Assembly: GCA_947623455.1 (NCBI GenBank)
Contig: OX392528.1
Coordinates: 57,182,322-57,246,321 of the forward strand
DNA from: Mimachlamys varia
Lineage: Eukaryota; Mollusca; Bivalvia; Pectinida; Pectinidae
Reading direction: 5' to 3'
DNA: 64,000 nucleotides
Below are positions 12,721-25,331 of this stretch, in pieces. The position numbers and the translations under genes were made by a program. How positions within the stretch are numbered: position 1 is the stretch's first letter; every line of letters starts with the position of its first letter. The notes under the pieces were generated by a model. The model saw only the letters and a list, made by a program, of their open reading frames with translations. It made no database searches and was not told the origin of the DNA.

Positions 12721-13894
12721 AAATATTAGTTGTTTTTTTTTGTTTTTGTTTTTTTTTTAAATTATGTCGTTACCATTCTCTCATGAGGGCAAAATGTTCA
12801 AGTTATACTTTGATAAACATGACGGAGAGATTTCCAAATTTGTCAGAGACAGATATACATGTAGTATTATTTTGACATAAGAACGGCTGCAAATTACACC
12901 AGTTCCTTTTAGAGAAATAACTGAAAGACGTCAGCTTTTTGCATGATCCCTTTGCGACTTTCGTAACCTGAAACTGGAATATCAGTTTAAATTGAAATTT
13001 GTAGCTGGAAATGATATCAAAAACAATTATGAGAATGAGTTACGAGTGAATGGGATCCATTTCAGAAGATTAAAAGCAATAATGGCAAAATTTCATTACA
13101 TCCGTAGTGCAACGACAATGAAATCGAGACGATTGCCGTCTAGCAAAAGCTTGTTTTCGCTTAGTTGTATTGAGTTGAACATAAAAATAATGAAATTTAA
13201 AAAACGAAAATGCTTAGAAATCTTGCTGTAACTGTAACCTTGGGGAATAAAGGATGAAATTATCTTTGTTACAACGTTATATAATTCTTAAAATTTTCAA
13301 TAACAAAATGACATGTTTGTAAAATGTTATAATTTTCCATAGGAACAATATTCCACACAAACTTTGAAAGTTATATTGTGAAAACTGAATTTTGTAAGGA
13401 AAAAAAGTTTTATTTTCAATCGATAACGTTATAATTCTTCTTATCTATTTTTTCTTTTTGTTTCATTTTCAGAAATTTTACATGAATAAACATTTATGAC
13501 ACATGTTGACTTTAATTCCTAATCTCACACTTTCTCATCATCAATAATACACCATCATCAACATCATGACTTCATCATTATATGACGTATATGTCATCAA
13601 CATCATGACACCATCCAAATGCAACATCACCAATATTTTTTTCATCATCATCAATATCTTCATCACAATATTTCACCATTCCAACCTCATCATCATCATC
13701 AACGACACGCAATAATTAATGTCTTGAACAAATGCTGTTAAAATAATCTCATGTTGTTTTCTTGGAAACTACGGAGGGTTAGCGCTACAGTAATGTCAGT
13801 ACTTGATTAATTGATTAGTTTACTATTAACAGCTATGGTCATGTATAAGGACATGCCAGAACCTGATGGTTGAGAAAAGAAATGGGTTTCAGAC
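12721..13894. other. AT-rich spacer with an ATC-rich patch
   Basis: No exon was seen. Between 13536 and 13705 the sequence is dominated by ATC/CATCAT words (imperfect trinucleotide repeat). Confidence 0.5.
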
Positions 13895-13990
13895 TGTCCA
13901 ACATAGGCGTCGAACCCGCGACAAAGTGGTAGAGGGCTAGTTGTAGCAGAATGCCACATTTTAACCAACGCCACTGCTAATCCTAGAACA
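13895..13990 (-). mobile_element. tRNA-derived SINE fragment
   Basis: On the - strand an A-box-like TAGCAGTGGCGTTGG is followed about 50 bp later by the B-box-like GGGTTCGACGCC. The intervening arms do not form a proper cloverleaf, so this is a SINE head or tRNA relic rather than a tRNA gene. Confidence 0.5.
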
Positions 13991-14197
13991 TTACAGGCAA
14001 AGGTGTATCAACTTATCGTAAACATACTAACTGACCCGGGCAATTTTTTAAGTGATTGAGTTAATCATGGGTTCAGTTAACTTTTTCATCAAATTTTCCG
14101 TTCACAAAATCAATTAAGATATGACAGCTTTCACGAGAGATTATTATACCCTCGCAACGAAGTTAGGGGGGTATACTGGAATCAGGTCGTCCGTCCG

Positions 14198-14242
14198 CCC
14201 CCCCCCCCCCCCCCCCCCCCGCCCGCCCGCCCGCCCGCCCGC
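14198..14242 (+). repeat. Poly-C tract of 23 followed by (GCCC)n
   Basis: Twenty-three consecutive C (14198-14220) run into GCCC repeats. This is a slippage-prone tract and its length may also be an assembly uncertainty. Confidence 0.9.
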
Positions 14243-15483
14243 CTGTAGACACAACGATGTACCTGCTACTCCTTCTAAACTACTGAGAGAATTTCAAGGA
14301 AACTTGGCAATAATCCTTATCCATTGTAGATGTGCGTAATCTATAACACATTAAAAAAAATTGTCAGACAACTTCTAATAAACCTGTGAACCGATTCAAG
14401 ACAAACTACACTTGCATGTCATGGTCATGTGTTAATGTGCATGCAGGGTATTTTTTTCTGCAGAAATTGTGGTTGCCATGGTAACCAGGTCAAACTACCC
14501 AAATTATTGTAGAAAACTAATTTGTCAGCGCAACTGCATCTAAACCTATGAATCAATTTCAATGGAACAATGGCACTACACAGGAATTTATGGGACTACT
14601 TTGTGTAGATATGCATGCAGATTACTTTTTGCAGAATTTTGGTTGCCATGGTAACCAGGTCACTATAAAAAGGTTTTTGTTGGAAAATATTCCCTGGAAA
14701 AATGTTCCTAAACCTGTGGACTATGTTCAGTTTGACTACAAAAAAGAAGTTGGGGACATTAACATTTGCATTATAACATGTTTTATTGCAAAGGTGGGGG
14801 CAGGGCATAAGTAAGCCATTGGCTTACAGTTCTAATTTCAACATTCGCTTGATAAGCTTTACTGATATGTTTCTGTAGTGTGAAGACACCGTACAGTATA
14901 TGTTATTGGTTTCAATAGCTTTCAATATTTGTAGTGCAAGAAACCATGTATGGATTGTATATTGTGGGTGGCGAAGCTGTTCACTGCGAATAGATGGTTG
15001 TCTGCGTGTGGTTAAATCTTCCTGTTCCTTGTATTCTACCCTCGATATCCAGGTTTACCTAAGCTCACCTACGCTCTCTACACCCCTGAAAAACAAAGAC
15101 CAGTCGCTTGAAGAAACAATGGAACCGCAATCGACTTCTTTTGTTAAACTATTAAATTCATATTTTTAACCAGAACATATGAATCGCCTCGAGATATTAT
15201 ACAGCGTACAGTAAAAGGAACTAGTATTGAGCGATGACACTGCATGGAGGAAGTTCATTAGGGTGGCCATTATTCATTAAGGATGTTTCTTTACTAATTT
15301 CCTCAATGATCACCAGTACATGATGTTGTCTTTTCGTACAATATTAGTTTACATTTGTTTCTCTGTTGACTATGCAGTATCATCATATATACAACAATCA
15401 CACGTTTTGAGTATTATCATTATATTCAATACAAAACAGCAGGGGAACCTTCAAATGTACGAGGGTCAAATTGAATGAAACGA

Positions 15484-15715
15484 GGTGGTCGGATTGTGCA
15501 GTGGATAGCACTCTTGGCTTTCATCTAAGCTGCCGGGATTCGATTCTCCGACCGGCGTGAAAAGGTTTGGGGTCACTTGCCCGACCACGTGGGCTTTTCC
15601 GGGTACACCGGTTTCCTCCCACAGTTAGACCCCTCGCGCACTAACATCTGGGCCAACAAGAGTGATTATTATAAGTTGTGTAACTTGTTTCATAATTGTT
15701 GTAAAATAAAAAAGT
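15484..15715 (+). mobile_element. tRNA-derived SINE
   Basis: The head GTGGTCGGATTGTGCAGTGG, then ATAGCACTC and the B-box-like GGGATTCGATTCTC resemble RNA polymerase III internal promoter boxes. The body has CCGGTTTCCTCCCAC, a block common in invertebrate SINEs, and the tail is A/T-rich (TGTAAAATAAAAAAG, 15700-15714). The same SINE, in the other orientation, sits at 56265-56525. Confidence 0.7.
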
Positions 15716-15730
15716 TCATATTATCATATC

Positions 15731-16640
15731 ATTAGTGCCAAACTACAGTACATGTTGGCTAACTAGTACACAAACCTGTAGCACAGCCTCGTACGTTTTA
15801 CGCCTTGTAAATCTAAGCTTACTGTTTTCAAATATTTTGGTTTTTTTCCCCCTTATAGTTTTAGTTGTTTGTATGTATTTGATCTTATTTATTTCATTTT
15901 TCTATGTTTCCTGTTCCTCAAGATGTTTTTTTTTTATTTATTTATTTTTCATTTATTTCTTTATGTATACTTATTGTATTTGTTTATATATTTGTATTTA
16001 TCCTGTACCAGCACTATAAGAGGAAGAACAGTCGGGATTTCTATGTCAACAGAACATTATAAATCTTCAGGTGTAGTGTCTACCACGGCCATTTATTTAT
16101 GAATTTTACAATGTACGCAATACATGCACTTTGTCAGATTATAGATGACATTTTCTTATCTGGCACATTCAAACAACATGACGTAGAAATATGCGTATGC
16201 GTAGGTGTTGATCTAACATCAAGCCTCGATGGTCTAAGGTATTTCAGCTTCCTCAAAGTTTTTTGTTTTCATAAAAAAAATAAAACCACCAAACAAACGG
16301 ATCAACCGCACTTAAATTCATAGCTAATTATACATTTGATATTCATTTTTTTTCAATTCAATCAAAATTTGACTCCTCTTCGAGCATGTATTTTATGACA
16401 ACATAGTGTTAATTTGGCATTAAGCTGATAGAGATGAAAATTATACAACATTGCTTGTTCGGACTCCAGTGCAAAAATGACATGAATGTTAGTTGAATAT
16501 ATCGGTGGAGTAGCCGCTAAAGTTAAAAGGTTTTTATAAGCAATAATGATAGAGACGGGCGTCTTTCTGTGATCTTGATGTATCGCGGAGATGATGGGAG
16601 CTAAGCACAAAGTGATAGTCTGACAGAAGTTAAACCTTGA
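15731..16640. other. T-rich spacer, no gene seen
   Basis: Contains long T-rich runs (15838-15990). No exon or known element was recognised. Confidence 0.4.
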
Positions 16641-18254
16641 GGTTGGGAAAATGGGGAGAGCATGACAGGAGGAGGGGGTGGGCGTATATAAGAGTACGAC
16701 CGGGGGAGGGAGCGACGTGTTTTTGACAATGACAGGGGTAGGAAAGGACGCGTGAAAAAAACGACCGGGGTAAGGAGGGAGCGTGTGGATGAAAACGACA
16801 GGGGCAGTAAAGGGGCGTGTGAAGAGAACGACTGGAGCAGGGAGGGGCGTGTGAAAGACAACGATCGGGGGAGTGAGTGGGCGTATAGAAGAGAACGACT
16901 AGGGGAGGGAGGGGGATGGTGGCAGAAAACGACCGGGGGAGGGAGGGGCGTGTGGAAGAAAACGACCGGGGAAGGGAGGGCGTGTGGAACAAAACAACCG
17001 GGGGAGGGAGGGGGCGTGTGGAAGTGAACGACTGGAGCGGGGAGGGGCATGTGAAAGACAACGATCGGGGGAGTGAGTGGGCGTATAGAAGAGAACGACT
17101 AGGGGAGGGAGGGGGCATTTGAAAGAAAACGACCGGGGAAGGGAGGAAGCGTGTGGAGGAAAACGGCCAGGGAAAGGAGGGGGCGTTTGGAAGAAAACAA
17201 CCGGGATAGGGATGGGGCGTGTGGAAGAAACTAACCGGGGGAGGGAAGGGGCGTGTGGAAGAAAATGACCGGAGGAGAAATGAGGCGTGTGGAAGAAAAC
17301 GACCGGGAAGAAAAGGGCATGTGGAAGGAAACAACCGGGGGAGGGAGGGGGCGTGTAGAAGAGAATGACCGAGGTAGGGAGGACATGTTGAAGAGAACGA
17401 CCGAGGTATGGAGGACCGTGTAAAAGAGAACGTCCGAAGTATGGTTGGGCGTTTTGAAGAGAACGCCCGGGGGAGAGATGGGGCGTGTGGAAGAGAACGA
17501 TCGGGGTAGGGAGGGGCGTGTGGAAGAGAACGACCGGGGTAGGGCGGAGCGTGTGGAAGAGAGCGACCGGAGGAGGGAGGGGCGTGTGGAAGAGAACGCC
17601 AGGGGAGGAAGGGGCGTGTGGAAGAAAGCAACCGGGGAAGAGACGGGGCGTGTGGAAGAAATCAACCGGGGGAGGAGGGGGCATGTGGAAAAGAACGACC
17701 AGGGTAGGGTGATGGCGTGTGGAAGAGAACGACCGGGGAGGGAGTGGGCGTGTAGAAAAGAACAACTGGAAGAGGGAGGGGCGTGTGGAAGAGAACGCCC
17801 GGGGGAGGGATGGGCGTGTGGAAGAGAATGACAGGGGGAGGGAGAGGGCGTGTGGAAGAAAATGACCGGGGGAGGGATGGGGCATGTCGAAGAAAACGAC
17901 CGGGGAAGGGCGAGGGCGTTTGGAAGAAAATGACCGGGGGAGGGATAGGGCGTGTGGAAGAAAACGAGCGGGGGAGGGATGTGGCGTGTGTAGGAGAGCG
18001 ACCGGGGGAGGGAGGGGCGTGTTAAAGAGAACGACCGGGGGAGAGAGGGGGCTTGTTGAAGAGAACGACCGGGGGAGGGGGGGGGGCGTGTGGAAGAGAA
18101 CGACCGGGGGAGAGATGGGGCGTGTGGAAGAGAACGACCGGGGGAGAGATGGGGCGTGTGGAAGAGAACGACCGGGGTAGGGCGGGGCGTGTGGAGGTGA
18201 GCGACCGGGGGAGAGAGGGGGCGTGTTGAAGAGAACGACCGGGGCAGAGATGGG

Positions 18255-18986
18255 GCGTGTGGAAGAGAACGACCGGGGGAGAGATGGGGCGTGTAGAAGA
18301 GAACGACCGGGGTAGGGCGGGGCGTGTAGAGGAGAGCGACCGGGGGAGGGAGAGGCGTGTGGAAGAGAACGACCGGGGTAGGGCGGGCGTGTTGAAGAGA
18401 GCGACCGGAGGAGGGATGGGCCTTGTGGAAGAAAACGACCGGGAAGAAAAGGGCGTGTGGAAGAGAATGACCGGGGAGGGAGGGGGGCGTGTGGAAGAGA
18501 ACGACCGAGGCAGGGAAGGACGTGTTGAAGAGAACGTCCGAAGTATGGTGGGGCATGTTGAAGAGAACGACCGGGGGAGAGAGGGGGCGTGTGGAAGAGA
18601 ACGACAGGGGCAGAGATGGGGCGTGTGGAAGAGAACGACCGGGGGAGAGATGGGGCGTGTAGAAGAGAACGACCGGGGTAGGGCGGGGCGTGTAGAGGAG
18701 AGCGACCGGGGGAGGGAGAGGCGTGTGGAAGAGAACGACCGGGGTAGGGCGGGCGTGTTGAAGAGAGCGACCGGAGGAGGGATGGGCCTTGTGGAAGAAA
18801 ACGACCGGGAAGAAAAGGGCGTGTGGAAGAGAATGACCGGGGAGGGAGGGGGGCGTGTGGAAGAGAACGACCGAGGCAGGGAAGGACGTGTTGAAGAGAA
18901 CGTCCGAAGTATGGTGGGGCATGTTGAAGAGAACGACCGGGGGAGAGAGGGGGCGTGTGGAAGAGAACGACAGGGGTAGGGCGGGG
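18255..18986. repeat. 366-bp higher-order duplication in the 34-bp array
   Basis: The unit series starting at about 18255 recurs at about 18621 with almost no differences, including rare variants such as GGGCCTTGTGG and CGTCCGAAGTATGGTGGGG. A second long-range duplication is visible between about 17340-17700 and 19550-19910 (offset about 2210 bp; both contain GGAGGACCGTGTAAAAGAG). Confidence 0.8.
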
Positions 18987-21900
18987 CGTGTGGAAAAGAA
19001 AGACCGAGGTATGGAGGGGGCGTGTGGAAGAGAGCGACCGGGGGAGTGAGTGGGCGTATAGAAGAGAACGACTAGGGGGAGGGAGGGGGCGTGTGGAAGA
19101 AAACGACCAGGGAAGGGATGGGGCATTTGGAAGAAAACGACCGGGGAAGGGAGGGGGCGTGTGGAGGAAAACGACCAGGGAAAGGAGAGGGCGTTTGGAA
19201 GAGAACGACCGGGGTAGGGCGGGGCGTGTGGAAGAGAAAGACCGAGGTATGGAGGGGGGTGTGGAAGAGAGCGACCGGGGGAGTGAGTGGGCGTATAAAA
19301 GAGAACGACTAGGGGAGGGAGGGGGCGTGTGGAAGAAAACGACCAGGGAAGGGATGGGGCATTTGGAAGAAAGCGACCGGGGAAGGGAGGGGGCGTGTGG
19401 AGGAAAACGACCAGGGAAAGGAGGATGCGTTTGGAAGAAAACAACCGTGGAAGGGATGGGGCGTGTGGAAAAAAAGGACCGGAGGAGAAATGGGGCGTGT
19501 GGAAGAAAACGACCGGGAAGAAAAGGGCATGTGGAAGAAAACAACCGGGGGAGGGAGGGGGCGTGTGGAAGAGAATGACCGAGGTAGGGAGGACATGTTG
19601 AAGAGAACGACCGAGGTATGGAGGACCGTGTAAAAGAGAACGGCCGAAGTATGGTTGGGCGTGTTGAAGAGAACGCCCGGGGGAGAGATGGGGCGTGTGG
19701 AAGAGAACGATCGGGGTAGGGAGGGGCGTGTGGAAGAGAACGACCGGGGTAGGGCGGAGCGTGTGGAAGCGAGCGACCGGAGGAGAAATGGGGCGTGTGG
19801 AAGAGAACGCCCGGGGAGGAAGGAGCGTGTGGAAGAAAGCAACCGGGGAAGAGACGGGACGTGTGGAAGAAAACAACCGGGGGAGGAGGGGGCGTGTGGA
19901 AAAGAACGACCAGGGTAGGGTGATGGCGTGTGGAAGAGAACGACCGGGGGAGGGAGTGGGCGTGTAGAAAAGAACGACTTGGAGAGGGAGGGGCGTGTGG
20001 AAGAGAACGCCCGGGGGAGGGATGGGCGTGTGGAAGAGAATGACAGGGGGAGGGAGAGGGCGTGTGGAAGAAAATGACCAGGGTAGGGTGATGGCGTGTG
20101 GAAGAGAACGACCGGGGGAGGGAGTGGGCGTGTAGAAAAGAACGACTTGGAGAGGGAGGGGCATGTGGAAGAGAACGCCCGGGGGAGGGATGGGTGTGTG
20201 GAAGAGAATGACCGGGGGAGGGATTGGGCGTGTGGAATAAAACGACCGGGGAAGGGATAGGGCGTGTGGAAGAAAACGAGCGGGGGAAGGATAGGGCGTG
20301 TGGAGGAGAGCGACCGGGGGAGGGAGGGGCGTGTGGAAGAGAACGACCGGGGGAGAGAGGGGGCGTGTTAAAGAGAACGACCGGGGGAGAGAGGGGGCTT
20401 GTTGAAGAGAACGACCGGGGGAGGGAGGGGCCGTGTGGAAGAGAACGACCGGGAGAGAGATGGGGCCTGTGGAAGAGAACGACCGGGGGAGAGATGGGGC
20501 GTGTGGAAGAGAACGACCGGGGTAGGGCAGGGCGTGTGGAGGTGAGCGACCGGGGGAGAGAGTGGGCGTGTTGAAGAGAAACGACCGGGGGAGAGATGGG
20601 GCGTGTAGAAGAGAACGACCGGGGTAGGGCGGGGCGTGTAAAGGAGAGCGACCGGGGGAGGGAGAGGCGTTTGGAAGAGAACGACCGGGGTAGGACGGGG
20701 CGTGTGGAAGAGAGCGACCGGAGGAGGGATGGGGCTTGTGGAAGAAAACGACCGGGAAGAAAAGGGCGTGTGGAAGAGAATGACTGGGGAGGGAGGGGGT
20801 GTGTGGAAGAGAACGACCGAGGCAGGGAAGGACGTGTTGAAGAGAACGGCCGAAGTATGGTGGGGCGTGTTGAAGAGAACGACCGGGGGAGAGAGGGGGC
20901 GTGTTGAAGAGAACGTTCGGGGGAGAGATGGGGCGTGTGGAAGAGAACGACCGGGGTAGGGCGGGGCGTGTGGAAGAGAGCGACCAGAGGAGGGATGGGG
21001 CTTGTGGAAGAAAACGACCGGGAAGAAAAGGGCGTGTGGAAGAGAATGACCGGGGAGGGAGGGGGTGTGTGGAAGAGAACGACCGAGGTAGGGAAGAACG
21101 TGTTGAAGAGAATGACCGGGGGAGGGAGGGGGTGTGTGGAAGAGGACGACCGGGGTAGGGCGGGGCGTGTGGAGGAGAGCGACCGGGGGAGGGAGGGGGC
21201 GTGTGGAAAAGAACGACCGGGGTAGGGCGGGGCGTGTGAAGGAGAGCGACCGGGGGAGGGAGGGTCGTGTGGAAGAGAACGGCCGGGGTAGGGCGGGGCG
21301 TGTGGAAGAGAACGACCGGGGGAGAGAGGAGGCGTGTGGAAGAGAGCGACCGGGGTAGGGCGGGCGTTGGAAGAGAACGACCGAGGTATGGAGGGGGCGT
21401 GTAGAAGAGAGCGACCGGGGGATGGAGGGGCGTGTGGAAGGGAACGACCAGTGGAGGGAAGGGGCTTATGGTAGAGAACGATAGGGGTTTGGAGGGGGCG
21501 TGTGGAAGAAAACAACCGGGGAAGGGATGAGCCGTGTGCAAGAAAAAGATCGGGGGGAGGGAGTGGGCGTGTAGAAGAGAGCGAATGGGAGAGGGAGGGG
21601 CGTGTGGAAGAGTACGCCCGGGGGAAGGAGATGGCATGTGAAAGTAAACGACCGGGGAAGAGAGGGGGCTTGTGGAAGAGAACAACTGGGGGAGGGAGGG
21701 GGCGTGTGGAAAAGAACGACCAGGGTAGGGTGATGGCGTGTGGAAGAGAACGACCGGACAGGAAGTGGGGGTGTGGAAGAGAATGACCGGGGGAAGGAGA
21801 GGGCGTGTGGAAGAAAACGACCGGGGGAGGAAGGGTGCGTTCGGAAGAGAACGACCCGGGAGGGGCCTGTGGAAGAGAACGATCGAGGAAGGGAATGACG

Positions 21901-22216
21901 TGTTGAAGAGAACGACCGAGGTAAGGAGGACCGTGTAAAAGGGAACGGCCGAATCATGAATGGGGCGTATCGAAGAGAACGACCGGGGGAGGGAGGGGGT
22001 GTGTGCAGAAAACGACGGGGGAGGTAGGGGGCGTGTTGCAGAAAACAACCGGGGAGGGTGGGGGCGTGTGTAAGAAAACCATCGGGGGAGGGATTGGGCG
22101 TATAGAAGAGAACGACTGTGGGAGGGAGGGGCGTGTGGAAGAGAGCGACCTAGGTAGGGAAGGGCGTGTTGAAGAGAGCGTCTGGGGGGAGGGAGGGGTG
22201 TGTTGAAGAGAGCGAC

Positions 22217-22260
22217 CGGGGGTAGGGGGATGGGGGTGGGGGTGGGGGGTGGGGGAGGGG
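22217..22260 (+). other. Dense G-quadruplex-capable tract
   Basis: At the right end of the 34-bp array there are eight runs of four or more G separated by one or two bases (pattern GGGGGTAGGGGGATGGGGGT and onward), interrupted only by T, A, TA or AT. This satisfies the usual four-run quadruplex rule more than once. Confidence 0.8.
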
Positions 22261-23015
22261 ACGTGTGAAAAAAAATGACCGAGGTGTGGAAGAGAAAGTC
22301 CGGGGGAAGGGAGGGGGCGTGTGGAAGAGAACGAGCGGGGGAGGGAGATGGCGTGTGGAAGAGAGCGAACGGGACAGAGAGTTGGCTTGTGGAAGAGAAC
22401 GACCGAGGCAGGGAGGGACCGTGTGCAGGAGAACGACCGAGGCAGGGAGGGACCGTGTGCAAGAGAACGACCGAGGCTGGAAGGGGGCGTGTGCAATAGA
22501 ACGACCGGGGGAGGGAGTGGGCGCATAGAAGAGAGTGACCGGGCAGGTAGGGTGTGTGTGCAAGAGAACGACCGAGGAAGGGCGTGGGCGCAAAGAAGAC
22601 AACGACCTGTGTATGGAGGAGGCGTGTGCAAGAAAACGACCGGGTGAGAGTGGGCGTATAAAAGAGATCAACAGGGGAGGGAAGGAGCGTATGAAAGAAA
22701 AGACCAATTTACATATGACGGTAGACCGGTGATTATTCGCGCTGCCTCGCGATGTGCTTTTCTAATTCCAATGAGTCCAATTCTGAACACCCATCCCAAA
22801 TTTCATATGCATACTATAAAATAGGCAGATGTAACGTTATGTATATCCTAAGTAATGTATCTCTTTTCAATATAAATTTCATTTTCTTAACATATCAATC
22901 TTTTTCATAACTGTTTCAAATACTGCATTAACGTGGTCCCCCCATTAGCAAAATGTAAAATGTATCAGTAAAACGTCCAAATGCTAGATCTACAGAGTCA
23001 CAATTAAGAAATAGA

Positions 23016-23166
23016 GGATATCTAACAGTGTCTTCAGTAATACGAAACATATTTAATCATATTATTTTGGTATTTTTCACTCGTGCTACGCACTCGTGAA
23101 ACATATCAAAATATTAACCATACGAGTGAAATATATTTCGTAGTACTGAAGATACTGTTAGATATT
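23016..23166. repeat. Fold-back repeat, ~38-bp arms
   Basis: GATATCTAACAGTGTCTTCA (near 23018) is mirrored by the complement near 23147-23166 (TGAAGATACTGTTAGATATT). The loop contains CACTCGTGCTACGCACTCGTG-like symmetry. Probably a MITE-type hairpin. Confidence 0.7.
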
Positions 23167-23270
23167 CTGTTCATTACATTTTTGTTGCAAAACATCACAT
23201 CAAGTTTACAATACATGGTGTAGATACTGTTGACACTAGCAAGTCTAGATACCTCGTAGGGACAAAACAA

Positions 23271-23727
23271 TCTGATTAAAATATAGATCCTCACTATAAC
23301 TATCGTGTGTAGGATCTGGCAGCGACAAGTAGAAGGTCAAGTGCAGATGAGCTTGATTATTTCCATATCTTGGAAATGGAAATGTATTTTGTGATAATTT
23401 CTTTACTTTCAGTAGTCATTTCTTTTCGGGACAAACAAAAAACTACAAATCAAACAGATGATGTCTTAAAAGAACACTCGCCTTGGCGTAGAGACCGCTG
23501 AACTGGGCGCCGCCATTTTTGTAACAACCGTTCGGGTTTCTCTTTACTTTACTCTGGTTTAACGAAAAGTGTAGAAACAAAATGAACTTAGCTTTTCACT
23601 TTCAGAATCTGGTAAGCAGCGATTTGATTGGTGAATACAAAGGTCATCTGCACATGACCTTCTGCTGGTCGCTGTCAGATCCTAAACACTATAGTAATCG
23701 TGAGGATCTGTATTTTAATCAAATTTG
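23271..23727. repeat. Inverted repeat, ~85-bp arms
   Basis: The left arm 23271-23354 (with TAGATCCTCACTATAACTAT and AGAAGGTCAAGTGCAGATGA) is the diverged reverse complement of 23640-23727. The spacer is about 285 bp. It may be the outer part of the same fold-back family as 23016-23166. Confidence 0.65.
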
Positions 23728-24550
23728 GGACAAAATATAGTCCTCTCTGTTTAAATATTTTTAAAAATAAAATGTGAAAACTCGTCACTAACTTCTTTTG
23801 ATCTTGATATTAATGAAGAATGTATCTGTCGATCTTCATATTATAAAGTAAAATATCTTGAAAAAGTCCCGTCATCAACGCATGTCATTACGCAATATTA
23901 CAAAAATGTAATGTTGATAACAGTCGAATTTACAGTCGGTAAGATGGTGAGAAGCCAGGGAAATGATGAGTTGTTTTGTCACCATTTATCCAGAAAATTA
24001 ATATCAGTGGTATCCAGGCTTGTATGAGTTTCACATTATCCCTATTACTGTCAGAGATGATCCTAGTTCTCTTATACATGTACTTTTGACTATATTTTGT
24101 GACTTGGAGACGCTGTGGATACTCCGGATTTAGTTTGACACAAGTTTCCTCCGATTTAACAGATAGAACTAGTACTGCTGACTTGCATGGTACATACTAA
24201 TGTATAACAGATTCCTTAAACGGAAAGGTAATTGTAGAATTAAACACTGTGTTTTTACAGGGGAAAAATCCCGAATGAGGTGACAGATCTGATCATCCTG
24301 TGCAGTAAAATGAGGCTTTCGTGTCGTTAAGCTAACCAGCATTTGAACAGAAGAGTAGCTTGAAGTTTTCCCCAAGCCAGTTTGTAAGCTGTGTTTTGAT
24401 TGGTCAAATCAGCAAAAGTGATGTGAAAAACATCACTTTTATAGAACGAATATTTTCGATATTTCATTGGTAAAAATGTAATAATCATGATTTTCCCAGT
24501 CGTATTCAGATATAAGATTATTGAGGCGTTCGAAATCAGCTCGTGTGTAT

Positions 24551-24664
24551 AGTCATACCTTACGTGTATAAACAGGTGACATTTTACATGGTATTTCTAT
24601 ACTAGTCATACCTTACATGTATAAACAGGTGACATTTTACATGGTATTTCTATACTAGTCATAC
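24551..24664. repeat. 53-bp direct duplication
   Basis: AGTCATACCTTACGTGTATA at 24551 recurs at 24604 with one difference, and a third start (AGTCATAC) follows at 24657. Confidence 0.85.
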
Positions 24665-25233
24665 AACCTTCGTGATCGCTAAATTCGCTATCGATAGAAA
24701 GAGTAGAGGAAAGAATATAAGAAATAGAATCAGATAAGAGTATAGGATCTACATAGTATAGACTATGTCTGGTTTGTCCAAATCGAGTAGGTTCTTTTAT
24801 ACCGTAAAGTAGACCAAGCGAACTAATGCTATAACAGTATGAGTTGACGGTACTGATAAAAGATCGACGTTTAGGTCACCAGTTAGCATTACTTAATGAA
24901 TCATAAAGATTTTCCCAGAATGTCACACCCGAAGTTTCTGGTCTATACCTTGTACCTTAAATAAAGAAGTAATTATTAAATTTAAGCTGTATCCAAACTG
25001 ATTAATCCCCGGGGTGTTCGAGTTGATGTAATATAATAACGTTCAACGAAGTGTTAGCGTAGACTAAGATCACCCTACCCGCATAATTTCTGTCTAGTCT
25101 GAAAGGTGGCTGGAAACCGTCAATTAGAATGCCGTTTATCGAAATCCTATCGTCAAGATGAGTTTCAGTCTAACAGATGATGGCATATCCATTTGTTATG
25201 TCTTCAATATATTCTCATTTATTTCTTACACTT

Positions 25234-25331
25234 TTTAATATTTAGGTGGAACACTGAAATCTCGTCAAGGCTCGGGCCAGGATTTAATATTTAGGTGGAA
25301 CACTGAAATCTCGTCAAGGCTCGGGCCAGGA
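25234..25331. repeat. 49-bp perfect direct duplication
   Basis: The 49 bp beginning TTTAATATTTAGGTGGAACA at 25234 are repeated exactly from 25283, indicating a recent duplication. Confidence 0.9.

Larger units (their letters stand above)
14149..15730 (+). mobile_element. Non-autonomous repeat, copy 1, with SINE at its right end
   Basis: It begins with a small hairpin (TATACCC ... GGGTATA, 14149-14179), a poly-C/(GCCC)n tract and diverged internal ~170-bp repeats sharing GTTGCCATGGTAACCAGGTC (14471 and 14641). From about 14611 to 15715 it is matched by an inverted copy at 56265-57390. Frames such as 14900-15169 are conserved between the copies only because the DNA is. No transposase or reverse transcriptase is encoded. 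Confidence 0.75.
16641..22700. repeat. Purine-rich minisatellite array, ~34-bp unit, about 175 copies
   Basis: The unit contains CGTGTGGAAGAGAACGACCG followed by a G-rich stretch such as GGGGAGGGAGGGGG or GGGTAGGGCGGGG. Unit length is mostly 33-35 bp. The + strand is strongly purine-rich. Since 34 is not a multiple of 3, frames rotate. The - strand unit lacks stops, giving long overlapping Pro/Ser/Arg frames (up to 1743 codons) in more than one register, while the + strand is also often open. I therefore treat the frames as artefacts of the array. Confidence 0.95.

Noticed and set aside
14900..15169. 89-codon frame conserved at 56831-57100
   Set aside because: The conservation is that of two copies of a whole non-coding repeat; the flanking non-frame DNA is equally similar.
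17231..22462. Open frames of 1743 and 1538 codons on the - strand, Pro/Ser/Arg-rich
   Set aside because: They lie wholly in the 34-bp array, overlap each other in different registers, and are matched by open + strand frames. A stop-free unit whose length is not a multiple of 3 explains them.
23944..23952. ATG|GTGAGA as first exon of the calmodulin-type gene
   Set aside because: Farther upstream, a weaker donor, and no promoter-like context recognised. It is kept only as an alternative to 26641.
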